The notes under the pieces are model-generated. The model had not been told where the DNA came from. It worked only from the letters and a program-made list of their open reading frames with translations, and made no database searches. From positions 31,786,315-31,850,314 of the forward strand of contig OZ024794.1 of the NCBI GenBank assembly GCA_964017045.1: DNA of 64,000 bases. Direction: 5' to 3'. Source of the DNA: Omphiscola glabra (taxonomy: Eukaryota > Mollusca > Gastropoda > Lymnaeidae). Below are positions 25,401 through 36,561 of this stretch, piece after piece. A program made the translations under genes and the position numbers. Position 1 is the first letter of the stretch. Each line of letters begins with the position of its first letter.

Positions 25401-28400
25401 TATTGAGCTATAAGCGAAATTATAAGCTATTTTTGAAAATGTGAAGTTATGTATTAATAATATTCAAAGTGAACCCCTGAATCAAACACCATTGATTTTT
25501 AGATTAGACAATTCAACTTATCAATAATAAATTACACAAAATATCCTGGGAACAATTCCACCCCCCCACAGTTTTTCCGCTAAAGGGTATTAATTAAAAA
25601 ACAAAACAATTGTGTATGTTTGACTAAATTTATTTTTATGCCCACTGCACACAGTGTATGGACATAAAAGTTCCAGTTGCGTGGCAAGGGCGAGGCTGTG
25701 ACTTTTTGGTTCCCCCCTCCATTCCCAAGAAAAAATACCCTACAATTGGCCGAAAATGCCACCCCTCCATATAAAGAAAAAAAGTGACGACTGGGATGGA
25801 CCGCCACCTCCGCACGCCCTAATAAGGCCCTTTGCTAAGATCCAGTCGTAAAGCCCTATTCCGCCCCATTCCAAGCTGTGCTTTTCTTTAATTGTGTGAC
25901 GTTTGTTTGTCACAGATGAAATTCAACTTCCGGTCAAGACTGACCCCTTCGCACCTGTTGCCTTGACACACACGGTCGTCAGCACCGGTCTGTATACTGT
26001 AGGCCAGGCCACCTCCACCTCCTCCTCGCCTCAACTCACGTGTGCCACCAGATGGTCGGGTATCTCTGAGGTAGGGGATGACAAGACAGTAGAGGCGTCC
26101 TGCAATGACGGAGAAATCCTAACCGGATGTTCAAGTTACCTTAAAGTAAGCCCAAGTAATTAGTTAAATACTCATCGGAGATTCTAGTTGCCTCAAAGTA
26201 AGCCCAAGTTATTGGTTAAATACTCATCAAAGGTTCTAGTTACCTCAAAGTAAGCCCAAGTAATTAGTTAAATAGTCATCGGAGGTTCTAGTTACCTCAA
26301 AGTAAGCCCAAGTAATTAGTTAAATACTCATCGGATGTTCCAGTTACCTCAAAGTAAGCCCAAGTAGTTTTAGTTAAATCCTAACCGTGTATACTAATTA
26401 CCTCAAAGTAAGTCCAAGTAGTTAGTTAAACACTCATCGGATGTTCTTGTTACCACAGAATTGAATACTCATTAACGTATAATATCAAATATATATCGCC
26501 CTTTACAATTACCTTAAAATGGGGTCCATAATGGTCCTTTGACCATTTCAACAATCATGCTATCGATACTGTATCCCTTGTTATCTTTGGTTACTTCCTG
26601 GGTATCCAATCTCTTGTAATCCTGGATATTTGCCAGATCCCCATGCATTTCATATTTATGAAAAGAAGTACACTCTTAATTTTTTTTTAAATCTCAAATC
26701 TCCTTGTTAGGCACCCTCTCCCTCCCCCCCCCCAAACCTCCTTGTTATAAGTTGTGTTACTCAGTTTAAAAAAAAATGCATTCAGTTTTCTGATAAATGG
26801 TTTGCTATTTTCCCCTACAATGTCATTGGCACATAGTCTTTTTGTTTAAAATCTGAGATTTGCCACCACCAAAGATTTCAATAATAAAAAAAAATTCTTG
26901 GTCCCCAGAACGGTGACTGGCATCGTGATGGGGAGCAAATTGTGATGACCAATGGGAAACCAGCTTGCAAGGCTTCTAACGGCTTCAGGACAACAATAGG
27001 TTAGGATGGAATTGCTTTTTGAATTGCTATTTTTAAAAAAAAATTAATTAATGCGCTAATTGTGAATTGAAATAATGGGCCTGCAAGTAAAATAGCCGAC
27101 GGAAACTTAGAGAGACTTTATTATCTTTATTTCAAAGGCATTCAAGCAAGCGCCCGGTGTTGCAGTCTAAGTGGGTTGACCTGCACCTACAAGTATGCTG
27201 GACAGTCGGGTACTGGGGTAGATGACCAAATCCTTGTTCCCTGTGGAAATGACGGCTATCCACTAGGTAGATATTTTTAAAAAAAATTGTTAGAACTCCT
27301 GGTTAAGTTAAACCTATTTAAACGAGATTGTGTGTTAAAAAATTATAAATACCCACTTTTATATAAAAAAATAATAAATACACACTTTTATATTTAATTC
27401 TTAACAATTAACCCCCCCTCCCCCACACACACAAAAATAACTGTTGATACCCTTTACATGTTTTCTTTAAGGTGTCAAGACAATGACATCTTTTCCCCAT
27501 CGCATACACCATTCTTATGATTAATGTTTCTCCGCCTTTGGCTGAAATCAAATTTCGAATTGTATGTCGTTTGAAAGGAGCCATATCAGCAGGCAAACTT
27601 AAGTATGATATAACTCCCTCTTTAGCTCCTCAGTTTTAACTTCTGTTACAATGTATATAAACATGTGTGCTGATTACGACTAAATTCTAATACGTAGGTT
27701 GTGGCACGTACACTTACATGTCAGACTCAGATGGAACCTACTTCACCAACACATCATGCATTGGTCAAAATGATGGTGTATCTGCTGGTGAGTCGTCTGT
27801 CTTTTGATTTCACTTTTAAAGAAAAGTTATTTCTCTCAATTAGATTCTATTAAAAATAAAAATGTCACAAGCAAACGAAAGGAACTGGTTCGAGATTGTC
27901 CCCACTTTCACTTCCAGGTGTGTATTCCTCCGCTGCCTGCTGCAAAGGTGGGAACATTCAATGCACAACTGTGTACTCAACTTTTAGCGGACATCCCGTT
28001 GGTGCCAGGGCCACCGTCCAGTGTCCAGCTGGTCAGGTCATGACCGGATGCAACGTGTTCACGCCAAATGCTAAAGGGGCCGGCGCCTTCATAGAAAGTA
28101 AGTTGAGGTTTATAGTAACTTTAAAAATAATCATGTAACTGAATAATTTGGAGCGTGGTTTTGATACATTATCATGAAAATTTTAATTGGACTTGAAGAT
28201 TGACAATTCTTCACCATCAGTAACCGCTGGCTATTTGGGTTCATTCATTCATTCTAAACATATTTATATTTGGAAACTTCACAAAATACAAAAATAAATA
28301 TTTTATCTCTAAAATAATAGTCTTTAAATATTTGTTCTAATGCTGCTGTCCCCGCCCCTATCCAACCCCATGTTAAACAAATTACCATCATAAAAACATA

Positions 28401-28890
28401 TAAGTGTCGTGTAAAAAAAGTATGTAGTATTAAAAAATTTGGTTTAATGTTCCCCACTTTTACAATGCTAGCCAAATTGATTATCTGGAACCATTAGATT
28501 AATTCATTTTATTTGTTTAAAAATGGCTGATTAAATTCTATTAATTTCACACGAGAGTTGGGTCCAAATAATTGTATTTTTTAGATGTCATCTAATTATA
28601 AGTTTTATTTTATAAACAAAGTCCCTCTTCAAGTTCAAATATGCTTACATTTAATGCATCTTAGGATTAGGAGCATAAAATAGTTAATCATTTGTATATA
28701 TGTATTTCTTTAAACTGGATTCATTAAAAAAATGTCTACCTCACCCCCCCCCTTGTCCCCCCCCCCTTTTTCCCCCCCCCCACCCCATGCAGCTACCAAT
28801 GGAGTGGACCAGTGTGTGGCTGTTAACGGCTATGAACGATTTGGGCGTGAAGACGGCGCTCAGGCCATTGCCACGTGCTGTCATGTGTGA
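13406..28890 (+). CDS. Copy B: complete secreted CBM4/9-GH10 glycosidase with PCSK9-V-like C-terminal domain
   Basis: Nineteen exons: 13406-13593, 14884-15035, 15505-15600, 16838-16994, 17236-17281, 17846-18001, 18506-18561, 19878-20015, 20909-21080, 21556-21666, 21994-22085, 24013-24133, 24626-24842, 25916-26145, 26909-26999, 27138-27266, 27698-27787, 27918-28097, 28793-28890. The sum is 2520 nt, or 839 residues plus TGA, and all phases join. Residues 1-20 are a signal peptide. Residues 21 to about 165 are a CBM4/9-like domain (NPGFENG, CTGRSQNWMGP across exons 1-2). GH10 runs from about 180 to 495: GH290, W294, acid/base E339 in WDVDNE, QSHF, nucleophile E441 in WITELD. Residues 496-567 are a beta-rich linker. 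Residues 568-839 contain three Cys modules ending ARCC, AACC and ATCC. The expected role is extracellular hydrolysis of beta-1,4-linked plant or algal polysaccharide. Substrate and tissue cannot be read from the sequence. Donors of exons 1 and 7 (GTCGGT, GTTGGT) are weak, but reading phase requires them. Confidence 0.93.
13636..13735. repeat. Interspersed-repeat fragment with (ATT)n tail, intron 1 of copy B
   Basis: (ATT)n followed by TTGGTTTTATATAGCGCAGT, resembling reversed 3' ends of LINEs. The same piece is in intron 1 of copy D (39920-40015), so it predates the duplication. Confidence 0.5.
16005..16425. repeat. 44-bp minisatellite, intron 3 of copy B
   Basis: About nine copies of a 44-bp unit containing GATGTGAGATTTGATCAATT and ACGTGGTCTTTCATTATATG. 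The same intron of copy D lacks the array. Confidence 0.93.
19189..19703. mobile_element. Solo LTR in intron 7 of copy B, 5-bp TSD
   Basis: Begins TGTTACAG and ends GTCGTAACA (terminal TGTTAC/GTAACA inverted repeat). It is flanked by ATTCT at 19184-19188 and 19704-19708. Copy D has the empty site (CCAAC-TTCT-AAAC near 44643). No internal retroviral-type coding sequence is present. AATAAA on the reverse strand suggests the LTR lies in minus orientation. Confidence 0.8.
20128..20225. repeat. GGTATGGTGTGGCAT-type degenerate repeat, intron 8 of copy B
   Basis: Short GGTATGG/GGCATCTGG words repeated with variation. The counterpart in copy D (45060-45190) has a different, more regular unit. Confidence 0.7.
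21102..21345. repeat. Pyrimidine (TCTC)n tract after exon 9 of copy B
   Basis: CT-rich simple repeat beginning about 20 nt after the exon 9 donor. The tract in copy D (46090-46235) is much shorter. Confidence 0.85.
22222..22648 (+). mobile_element. LINE 3' fragment in intron 11 of copy B
   Basis: Encodes, in two overlapping frames, the C-terminal end typical of CR1/L2/RTE-type ORF2 (KTRTETYGERSF, PKQWNSLPLHIR, FKTALKTHLF). A frameshift separates the frames. It ends near TGATAATAATATT. Copy D lacks it (compare 47458-47512), so it inserted in unit 1 or was lost from unit 2. Confidence 0.75.
22970..23800. repeat. Degenerate GATCTGGGAATGATGA minisatellite, intron 11 of copy B
   Basis: About 0.8 kb of 17- to 26-bp units built from GATCTGGGAATGATGA and GATCTGTGA. 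A remnant of the same array in copy D is split by the retrotransposon (47776-47847 and 53455-53600). Confidence 0.9.
24310..24435. repeat. Transplanted exon-14-junction repeat block in intron 12 of copy B
   Basis: Nearly three units of TCTAGTTACCTCAAAGTAAG, the same unit as the array after exon 14. The block is flanked by 12-bp direct repeats ATATAGTGTCAA (24298-24309 and 24436-24447). Copy D has a single ATATAGTGTCAA at this place (about 54076) and no block. Confidence 0.85.
26125..26462. repeat. About 52-bp minisatellite derived from the exon 14 3' splice junction (copy B)
   Basis: Starts inside exon 14 (AGTTACCTTAAA/GTAAGC). About six further units repeat TAGTTACCTCAAAGTAAGCC with changes, each with a decoy 5' splice site. 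Confidence 0.9.
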
Positions 28891-29891
28891 GGACCGACAA
28901 ACACTTGGTTCATGATGACATGACTTGTGGAGAATGTTTAAACTTTTTACATTTTACTATTAAAATTGAATTATAATACTTCCTTATTGCTTTCTTTGCT
29001 TTTCAAATTAAAAAAAAAATGTTTCTCTAAATTTAAGATCAGTGATAAAAGTCAAGGATATATAATATGTAATATTATCTAGTGATGAAAACTAGTTCTC
29101 TGAATTGTCTAATAGCTAATTAAACAAAAAATATTTTGTGACAAGCAAGTTTAAAGGTGGATACAATAAGTATTTATCAGGCTTGTTGTATAACAAGTTA
29201 ATTATGACCACAAAGGTGCCAAATAAAACACAACTAATAACCATCACAAATAATCATTTTCCAGTTATGTATAAAATCAATTACAAATACATCATTAGAA
29301 TAATTAAAAAGGTCTGGTCTTGTGTAAAACACAATAATAATAATTGATTAAAATTTGGCTAAACAACCAACCATCGGTTCAAGTTGTTCAGAAAGATTTT
29401 TTTTTGTTAAAAAAATAAAATTACTCTAAATGGAGTGTAATATTTTGTGGAGGAGTCAGTTGTAAGAAATCTCAACATTTTTTATTTTTTGACATGAGCA
29501 TTATGTATGTGTACGTCACATTGGTTAAAAAATATTAATAACATATTTTCGTTATATTTTTGTTAAGAAAGTCGTATGGCTTTTATTTATAAAAACTTCC
29601 AAATGTAAATATGAGGCCTCTTTGAAAATAATTAAACCTGGCATCATACATAACCTGAATTAACTAGATGTGTAGCTCGCCCCAGGGTATACTTTTGGGC
29701 ACAGCTTAGTTTCCCCCCTCCCCCTTTACGTACTGTCACATTGATCTGCGTGGGTAGGAGGAAAAACAGAAATCGAGGGTGTCATTGAGCCATTCCCAGG
29801 ATGTTTTGATACATTCAAAATGCACTGATGACCGGGTTGTGTTAACACAAATACTTAATGTTAAGTTGTTATTAAATATAATGTTGATATA

Positions 29892-29941
<50 letters not shown>

Positions 29942-30298
29942 TTAAAATAATTTATTTCGTTTAACTATTTAATTAATAAAGGAAACAAGAAACAAAAATA
30001 TTTCCATACAACAAAAGGTGGTAATCACAAAATGAAAGTTTAATATTACTTTCCTAAGTGTTGTCAAGTTTTCCAAGATAATAAAAGAGAGCAACATTCT
30101 ATTTTGTTGAAAATCTATAAATATATATATATCTTAAAATGCATTTCTAAAATAAAGTTTTTATGAATGGAAATTAAAGAACCCCTAAAATCAAAGTTTT
30201 CCGCATAACTCCTTTATAAAATGTAATACTGAGCAGTTGGTGGGGGGGCTGAACGTTTGACAAAACATAATCTCAAGATCTGGAAGGTTCTCGAGCTG
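28891..30298. other. Spacer between the 3' ends of copies B and C
   Basis: AT-rich, with no coding potential recognised. It has a (TA)n tract at about 29897-29938. It is homologous to 59338-61359 downstream of copy D, apart from the LINE fragment there. Confidence 0.7.
28959..28964 (+). promoter_or_regulatory. Possible polyadenylation signal of copy B
   Basis: ATTAAA about 70 nt after the stop codon. The same hexamer sits at the equivalent place in copy D (59411-59416). Cleavage sites cannot be confirmed without transcripts. Confidence 0.4.
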
Positions 30299-32374
30299 TT
30301 ACACATGGCAGCAAGTGGCGTACGCAACAACACCTCCCTCATTTCCAAACCTCTCGTAGCCATTCACAGCAACGCAGTGGTCGACTCCGTTGGTAGCTAG
30401 GGAGGGAAAGATGATTATTATGTTAAGACAATCGTTATGAATTTTAAAAAAAATCTCGTCAGAAAATTCTAAAATGAGATTTTTAACTGATTAATTCCCT
30501 CCCCCCCCCCCGCCCTAACCCAGAAAACCCCAATTTAAAAATAAAATAAAATAGATGTAGCAGCCTTGGTAATTATTCATTTAGTTAGAGTTCAAAAATT
30601 GCTACTGTGTGAGGAAAAATGGTGCTATTGAACGTTACCTGACAGAATTGGTATGAACTGAGAACGATGCCACAAAGAACTGTTCATTTAACAGGCTGTA
30701 AGATTATTGGTATGCTGGGCTTTCTAGGCAGAGGCGTATGAAGCTCGGCAGAGGTCCGCCCGGGAGGGCCTCTTTCTCTTTATTTGGGTAGGCACCATTT
30801 TGGACCAATAGTAGAGTTGGGTTGGTTGCTCTTTCGTGAAAGAGGGCGGCGAAAATCCGATCCCACTCCTGGTAGCACTAACCCTTAGCTACGCCACTGC
30901 TACGAGGTTTAAGGATTTAATAATATAACAAGAACTAAACCCGTAGGTCGTTGGTGTGTGAAAATATAACTCGAATCGCCACCTATTATCACTGTTTGTT
31001 ACTGTTATATTGTTAGTGTAACCTCTCGTTAGTGTCATCTGTTTTTAGTAGGAAAATAAAATATTCATTAAAACTCCTAATTTATACAGCTCTAACCATC
31101 ACATTAAGACCAAACAATTTAACGCAAAAAATGCAGAAGGTAAATAGGCTTACTCTCAATGAAGGCCCCGGCAGCTTTAGCGTTGGGTGTGTACACATTG
31201 CATCCCGTCATGACCCGACCAGCCGGACACTGGACAGTAGATCTGGCGCCGACCGGATGACCGCCGGGTGCCGAGTGGACGGTGGTGCATTTGATGTTGC
31301 CGCCTTTGCAGCAGGCGGCGTATGAGAACACACCTGAAATAGAAACATGTAAATTGTGCATATTGCATCAACGAAGTACTTTTAATGATTTGTGACATTG
31401 GCTGCTGAACAACATGCATACATTCTTTTTTTAAAAGTCTGTTTTCTAGATAATGGAACGTTATGTACACAGGCGTCAGAAAGTATGACCTAAATTGGAT
31501 TTTCATTAATTTCTTGATTAGATCAGATGATAGTTGTAGAAATCTGTTATCGTTGCGATTCTTACATTATTAAGAGAGTCCCCCATTATTAATATTAATA
31601 GTATCAAAATAGTAATAAGCTAAAGAAAAAAGATGCCGAAAATAACCAGGAAAGAGCACTTGTATGGAACCCTCCAGAATCAAGAGAACCGGGAAAACCC
31701 GCAAAATACCGCCAAAAAATAGTCGAAAAAGATGTAATTATGATCAGAAGATTGCAATACACCTGCAGGCGTGGAAAGATAGTTTTTAATGCCCTACGCT
31801 CCATTTGGGGGGTAAACAATTTACACTTACTTAGAGCTATTTGTTAAATTTACAACAAAAAAAAAATTTAAAATATCCTTACCAGGTACAAGTTTCAACA
31901 TTAAAAGATAATGAAACGATGAGACATCTTACCAGCAGCCAGACCGTCATTTTGACCAATGCAAGATGTGTTCGTGATGAGAGTACCGTCTGAGTCGGAC
32001 ATGTAGGTAACGTGGCACAGCCTAGGTGAACGCAAGGAAGCAAACGCATCAGTTAAACACAGGAAGTGAACGCGTTTTAAACACAGCTAATTAAAAAAAA
32101 ATCAACAAAAATTATTCCGTCTTTAAAAAGAAGAGAATTTATTATAGGGCACCATTTAAAAAACCTGGTATTCAGCAACGACACAGAGAATACGAAAAGT
32201 TTGGGAACCACTGACCATCACCACCACAAGGGATAACGACCTGGTCATCTACCCCATTTCCTGATGGTCCGGCCGTCTTGTATGTACAGGTCAGTCCACT
32301 CAGACTGCAACACCTGGCGCTGGCCTGGATACCTGGGGGAGGGAACAGTAGACACAGTTAATGGTCAAGTGTCA

Positions 32375-32580
32375 CGTTAAGTTTAATGGACACTCAAGTG
32401 TAACCAAGAATAGCTTTTAATGGACACTCAAGTGTAAGCAAAAATACCTTTTAATAGACACTCAAGTGTAAGCAAAAATACCTTTTAATGGACACTCAAG
32501 TGTAAGCAAAAATACATTTTAATGGACACTCAAGTATACTCAAAAATAGCTTTTAATGGACACTCAAGTGTGACAAAGTA
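32375..32580. repeat. About 35-bp tandem repeat, intron 15 of pseudogene C
   Basis: About six units containing TTTTAATGGACACTCAAGTG and AAGCAAAAATA. Confidence 0.88.
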
Positions 32581-34168
32581 TAACGCTATACGATGATGTG
32601 TGTTAGTTTAAGTGGGAAGATTTTGAAATTACAGACGAAATAAAATAAAAGTTCTGGCCGTGAAACTGTTTAAAATTGTAATATTATTTCATTCTTATAA
32701 CATGAGTTCAAACAACTTCAAAAACGCCATTTGGCAAAATGAATGAGACACATTAAAAATAAGAACCAGAGTGAAAATGATCACTTGATGCTCCGGTAGA
32801 AGGCAAAATCACTAAACTAAATCCATTTAAAATTACTTAAACAAAGTAGATTTAAAAGACGACTTAAAAAGAAAGAACTTAACTCTCCTTCTAATATAAG
32901 CTGTTGTGACACTATCCATTAAATTAGTATAATGATAGTGTTAGTTCATGGCCGTCTTCCTTACCCAGCGTAATCGTGTAGCCGTTGATGGCTCTACAAG
33001 TGGCTTTTCCGTTGCTGAACCCAATCTGTTCTCCATCTCGGTGCCAGTCGTTGTTCTGTCATAGAAGTTGAACATATGCTTAAATAGTTCAATGATGGTT
33101 GTATAAAAAAAGACCCTAAAGCTACACGGCGTGAACGGGCTTGTGTTTCTCTCATCCAATGAGGATGTTTGACAACATTTCATAGGATCAAACACAAATT
33201 AGGTTCCCAAATAATGGCTAATAGATTTTTGATTTGTCCACGCTACAGAAACGGTGTAAAAAGACACGATTTTCTTATGAAAAATATTTACACATGTAAA
33301 GAAGTAGATAAACGGTTTGAGTCTCGATCTACCGAACTCCTCTACAACTAACATACACAATTGAACATATCATTATGCAATAATAAATTTATGCACGAAG
33401 AAGAAAAAACTGTGTCTTTGTCTGTTTTCAGATTGTGGCAGTTTTAATTTGTGGTCTTATATTTTTTTTAGTATCTCTGCTAAAGATTTTGTAAGTAAAC
33501 GTCAACATGTTGAGGAGCATTTACTCTCATAAATCTATTAAACTTTGTAGTCGATACACCAATAATAATAATACAATTTTTTTAAATGTAAAATCCCATT
33601 AAAAGTTTTTCTTTTAAATTCCTAAAGTTCAATTATTTTACAATTATTTTAAAATTTTACTATAATTAATATTTTAATTTCCCACCCGCTTTTACGTCGC
33701 AGATTTATTTCATCAACTATTTCAGAAAAAAACACAAATATTACGCACCAATCGCACTTGCGAAATTATGTTTTTGAAGAGTCCCATTTAGCGCAGTTAT
33801 CTGGAATTTTATTTCATGAAATCGGTGGCATCATATTTCCTTTATCTTTAACTTCAAAAACAGGAAAAACACACATTTAGGAGTTGGGAGTGGGGCTGAA
33901 AATTTAAAGGCATATGTAGGTCATCCGCTACGACTTTGTGTGCCAAGTCTTAGCTCGATAGGTTGACGGGAAGTTGGTCGGGAATTACCAGCTGTTCTAA
34001 TATTTGTCCACCCAGCCAGAATGAAACTCACGAAACAAAGCAAAGTTAATGTAAACGGTTTTTAGAGGATTAAACTCGGACAGTAAATATCGACGTTACC
34101 GGGGTTCATGTCGACAAGCTTCTGAGTGGCTTGACGATCTGGAAGCGGTTGCCATCGACCCCCTCGAC

Positions 34169-34355
34169 CAGGGCCGATCCTAACAATTGCGGGGCCCTAT
34201 GCGAAACGGACTGCGCAGAGCCCATTCCGGGTAGAGGATAAGGATAATAAGTGAAAATTAAGATTTTGTATTAGAAAATAAATTCGGGGCGGGACCTATG
34301 AAAGTGCGGGGCCCATTGCGGCCGCATAGGTTGCAATGGCCTAAGGCCGGTCCTG
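34169..34355. mobile_element. hAT-type MITE with 8-bp TSD
   Basis: A 187-bp element with imperfect terminal inverted repeats starting CAGGGCCGATCCT and, on the other strand, CAGGACCGGCCTT. It is flanked by the exact 8-bp duplication CCCTCGAC (34161-34168, 34356-34363). Non-coding. An 8-bp TSD and CAG-starting ends fit hAT. Confidence 0.85.
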
Positions 34356-34976
34356 CCCTCGACGTTAACCTGGGAAACATAACCACCATTGTCCCGAGTC
34401 GCAGAAAAGGGCATATGATAACTGCTGGAATAAACGGCTACTACAGGGCCGCCACCTGTCAGTCTGTCTGTCAGTCAAGGTAGCTGGTACAGCCGGTGAG
34501 TATCTCGTTAGCGTTGCAGGACACCTCAACCGCTTTGTCGTCTCCCACTTCGGACACGCCTGACCACCTGGTGACGCACGACAGCTGATGGGAGGTGGAC
34601 GTCGATGTGGCCATCCCCTCGTTCCTCAGGCCGGCGCTGGTAGAGGAGTGGGTCACAGCGACACTCGCGAATGGATTGTACTGGGCCAGGACCTGGATCT
34701 CATCTTATTTTTAGAAATCAAGGTAAAACAATATTCAATTTATTACAAAAGAATTCTTTAATAACATTATTCAAAACATGACCTTTTATGTATACATCGC
34801 CATTTGAATGATAAGCCAATAATTCAAATATGGTATTGTAACTATACTTTTTGATTCAATGGAATTAAATGCAATCTGTTTAAAATCTCCTGGATCCCCC
34901 AAAGTTTAATTTATGTTGAAAATTCTCCTGACGAGAAAATATGAATTCCAAATTGGTAAATCTATAAATGAAATTC

Positions 34977-36330
34977 ATCATCATCATCACCTATAATGTC
35001 TCATCATCATGTCCCTTAGTCATTGGACCGTTGGGGCGCCACAGATGACATAAAAACTATTCTTCTCCATTCCACTCGGTCTACGGCCCTATGCATAGCA
35101 TCGCCTAGTTGTAATCCCGTCCACTCTTTGATATTATCTTCCCATATTTTTCTCTGTCTTCCTCTTCTTCTTCCTCCTCTAGTAGTGCCCTGCAAGATTT
35201 CTTTGACGAGCCCTTATTTTCTGGTCACGTGGCCAAACCATTCAAGTTTGAGCTTTTTTTACCGACGCCAGGAGGTCATCGTGTTGCCCAATTGCTTGAC
35301 GAATCCTTTCTTTTATTTGTTCATTGTTGGTCTCTATAACAGATGCCAAGAATGCCCCTGAAACATATCACCTCCATCGCCTTAGTTCTGCTGTTAATGT
35401 CCATGACTCAAGGGCATATGAGAAAATGGAGAGGATTAATGAGCGCATCAGCCTGATTTTGGTGCTGGAGGCTATATTTTTGTCGTTCCATATTTTCTTG
35501 AGCCTCCTAAGTGCTGTTTCGGTCTGCGCAATCCTGGCCATCAATTCGGGCTTGGAGACTTCATCCGAAACTATTGCTCCGAGGTACTTGAAGCTGCCAA
35601 CTGTCACTTAATTTCAGTGGTGATGCCAGTGGTGCTATTCGTCATCATTTTTGTCTTTTCTGCACTGATTTGCATGCCAAAGGACGATGAAGTCTTGTCG
35701 AGACGCTTCACTATGTTGGCTATCTCTTCTTCGCTTTCAGCCAGTCCGTCTATGTCATCCGCAAAGCGTAGGTTGGTGATTGTTCTGCCACCAATGCTGA
35801 CTGTTCTTACATGCGTTTCCAGTGCATCTGACACAATTCTCTCTAAGAAAATGTTGAACAGGGTGAGGGAGAGCAAGCAGCCATGTCGTACTCCAACCGT
35901 GGTCTTGAACCATTCTCCGATGTTATTGTTGAAGAAAAATACACTGGTGGCCGTATCATAGAGGCTTCTTATCATTCTGCTCAAGTTTGTGTTGATGTTG
36001 TAGTGCCTCATGGTGGCCCATAAAGCAGCATGCCAAACCCTGTCAAATGCCTTCTTGAAATCCATAAAGACGTGGTTTAGGTTTTGTTGGTGTTGAGCAT
36101 ATTTCTCACATAGAATCCGGAGGTTTAGTATCTGCTCAGTAGTGCCACGTCCATGCCTGAAGCCCGCATGTTCTTCAGCAATGATACTCTCGGCATATGG
36201 TCTTAGTCGGTTCAGCATGACCTTCAGCATGACCTTGCTTGGGTGGCTTATTAGGCTGATGGTGCCATAGTTTTGGCATAGCTGTAGGTTACCTTTCTTG
36301 GTCAGGGTGAAATTATTAAATGTAAAAGAC
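34977..36330 (-). mobile_element. 5'-truncated RTE-like LINE in intron 13 of pseudogene C
   Basis: On the minus strand, sequence coding for reverse transcriptase starts about 20 nt after the exon 13 donor. It runs to a 3' end with (GATGAT)n at about 34977-34990, as is common for RTE-like elements. The last coding part (GGRRRGRQRK, WEDNIKEWTG) continues in broken frames down to about 35030. Confidence 0.82.
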
Positions 36331-36332
36331 AT
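35368..36332 (-). pseudogene. LINE reverse transcriptase remnant
   Basis: The minus-strand frame at 35604-36332 contains the RT blocks GFRHGRGTTEQI, FMDFKKAFDRVWH, GVRHGC and LRFADDID (the catalytic Asp pair in FADD). The frame 35368-35607 continues with FKYLGAIVSDE and RLMRSLILSIFSYALESWT. A frameshift or stop lies between them. The endonuclease domain is missing. A relic. Confidence 0.85.
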
Positions 36333-36561
36333 CAGTTACTCACGCCCGTCACCAGATATTTGCACATTGACCCTGGCGTCCTTCTTCCTCACAGAGAAAG
36401 ATTGAATCTTCATGGGTTATTTTTTTGTAATACACAACCATGTTGTAATCTCCCTGGAGACCCCTGACAGTGAAAGATGTTCCCGCGGACAGCGATCTGT
36501 TCAGATGTGTGCTCCATTCTTCTTTGATCAGATGTCGGTAACGCACACCAGCTTTGTCCAG

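Larger units (their letters stand above)
30299..36561 (-). pseudogene. Copy C: truncated, frameshifted A-class GH10/PCSK9-V paralogue
   Basis: Reverse-strand exon remains: 36344-36561 (exon 13), 34475-34703 (14), 32965-33055 (15), 32216-32332 (16), 31933-32021 (17), 31154-31333 (18), 30299-30396 (19, ends GTG TAA). Exon 13 is 218 nt instead of 217, with a +1 shift in the run after GTGTATTAC. Exon 14 has lost its donor: the CTTAAG/GTAAGG of copy A reads CTTGACTGAC. Exon 16 lacks 12 nt in frame at its 3' end. Exon 17 is 89 nt instead of 90, a frameshift near its 5' end. Exons 15, 18 and 19 are clean. No exon 12 or earlier exon is visible beyond 36562. The intron after exon 13 holds an RTE-like LINE, and the intron after exon 14 holds a hAT MITE. 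It faces copy B tail to tail, 1.4 kb apart. Confidence 0.87.

Noticed and set aside
24842..25916. Donor of exon 13 at GATG/GTCGTA instead of GGTC/GTAAGT
   Set aside because: Both keep the frame, but copy A has GGAC/GTGAGT at the same place, where only the longer exon is possible, so the longer form was used.
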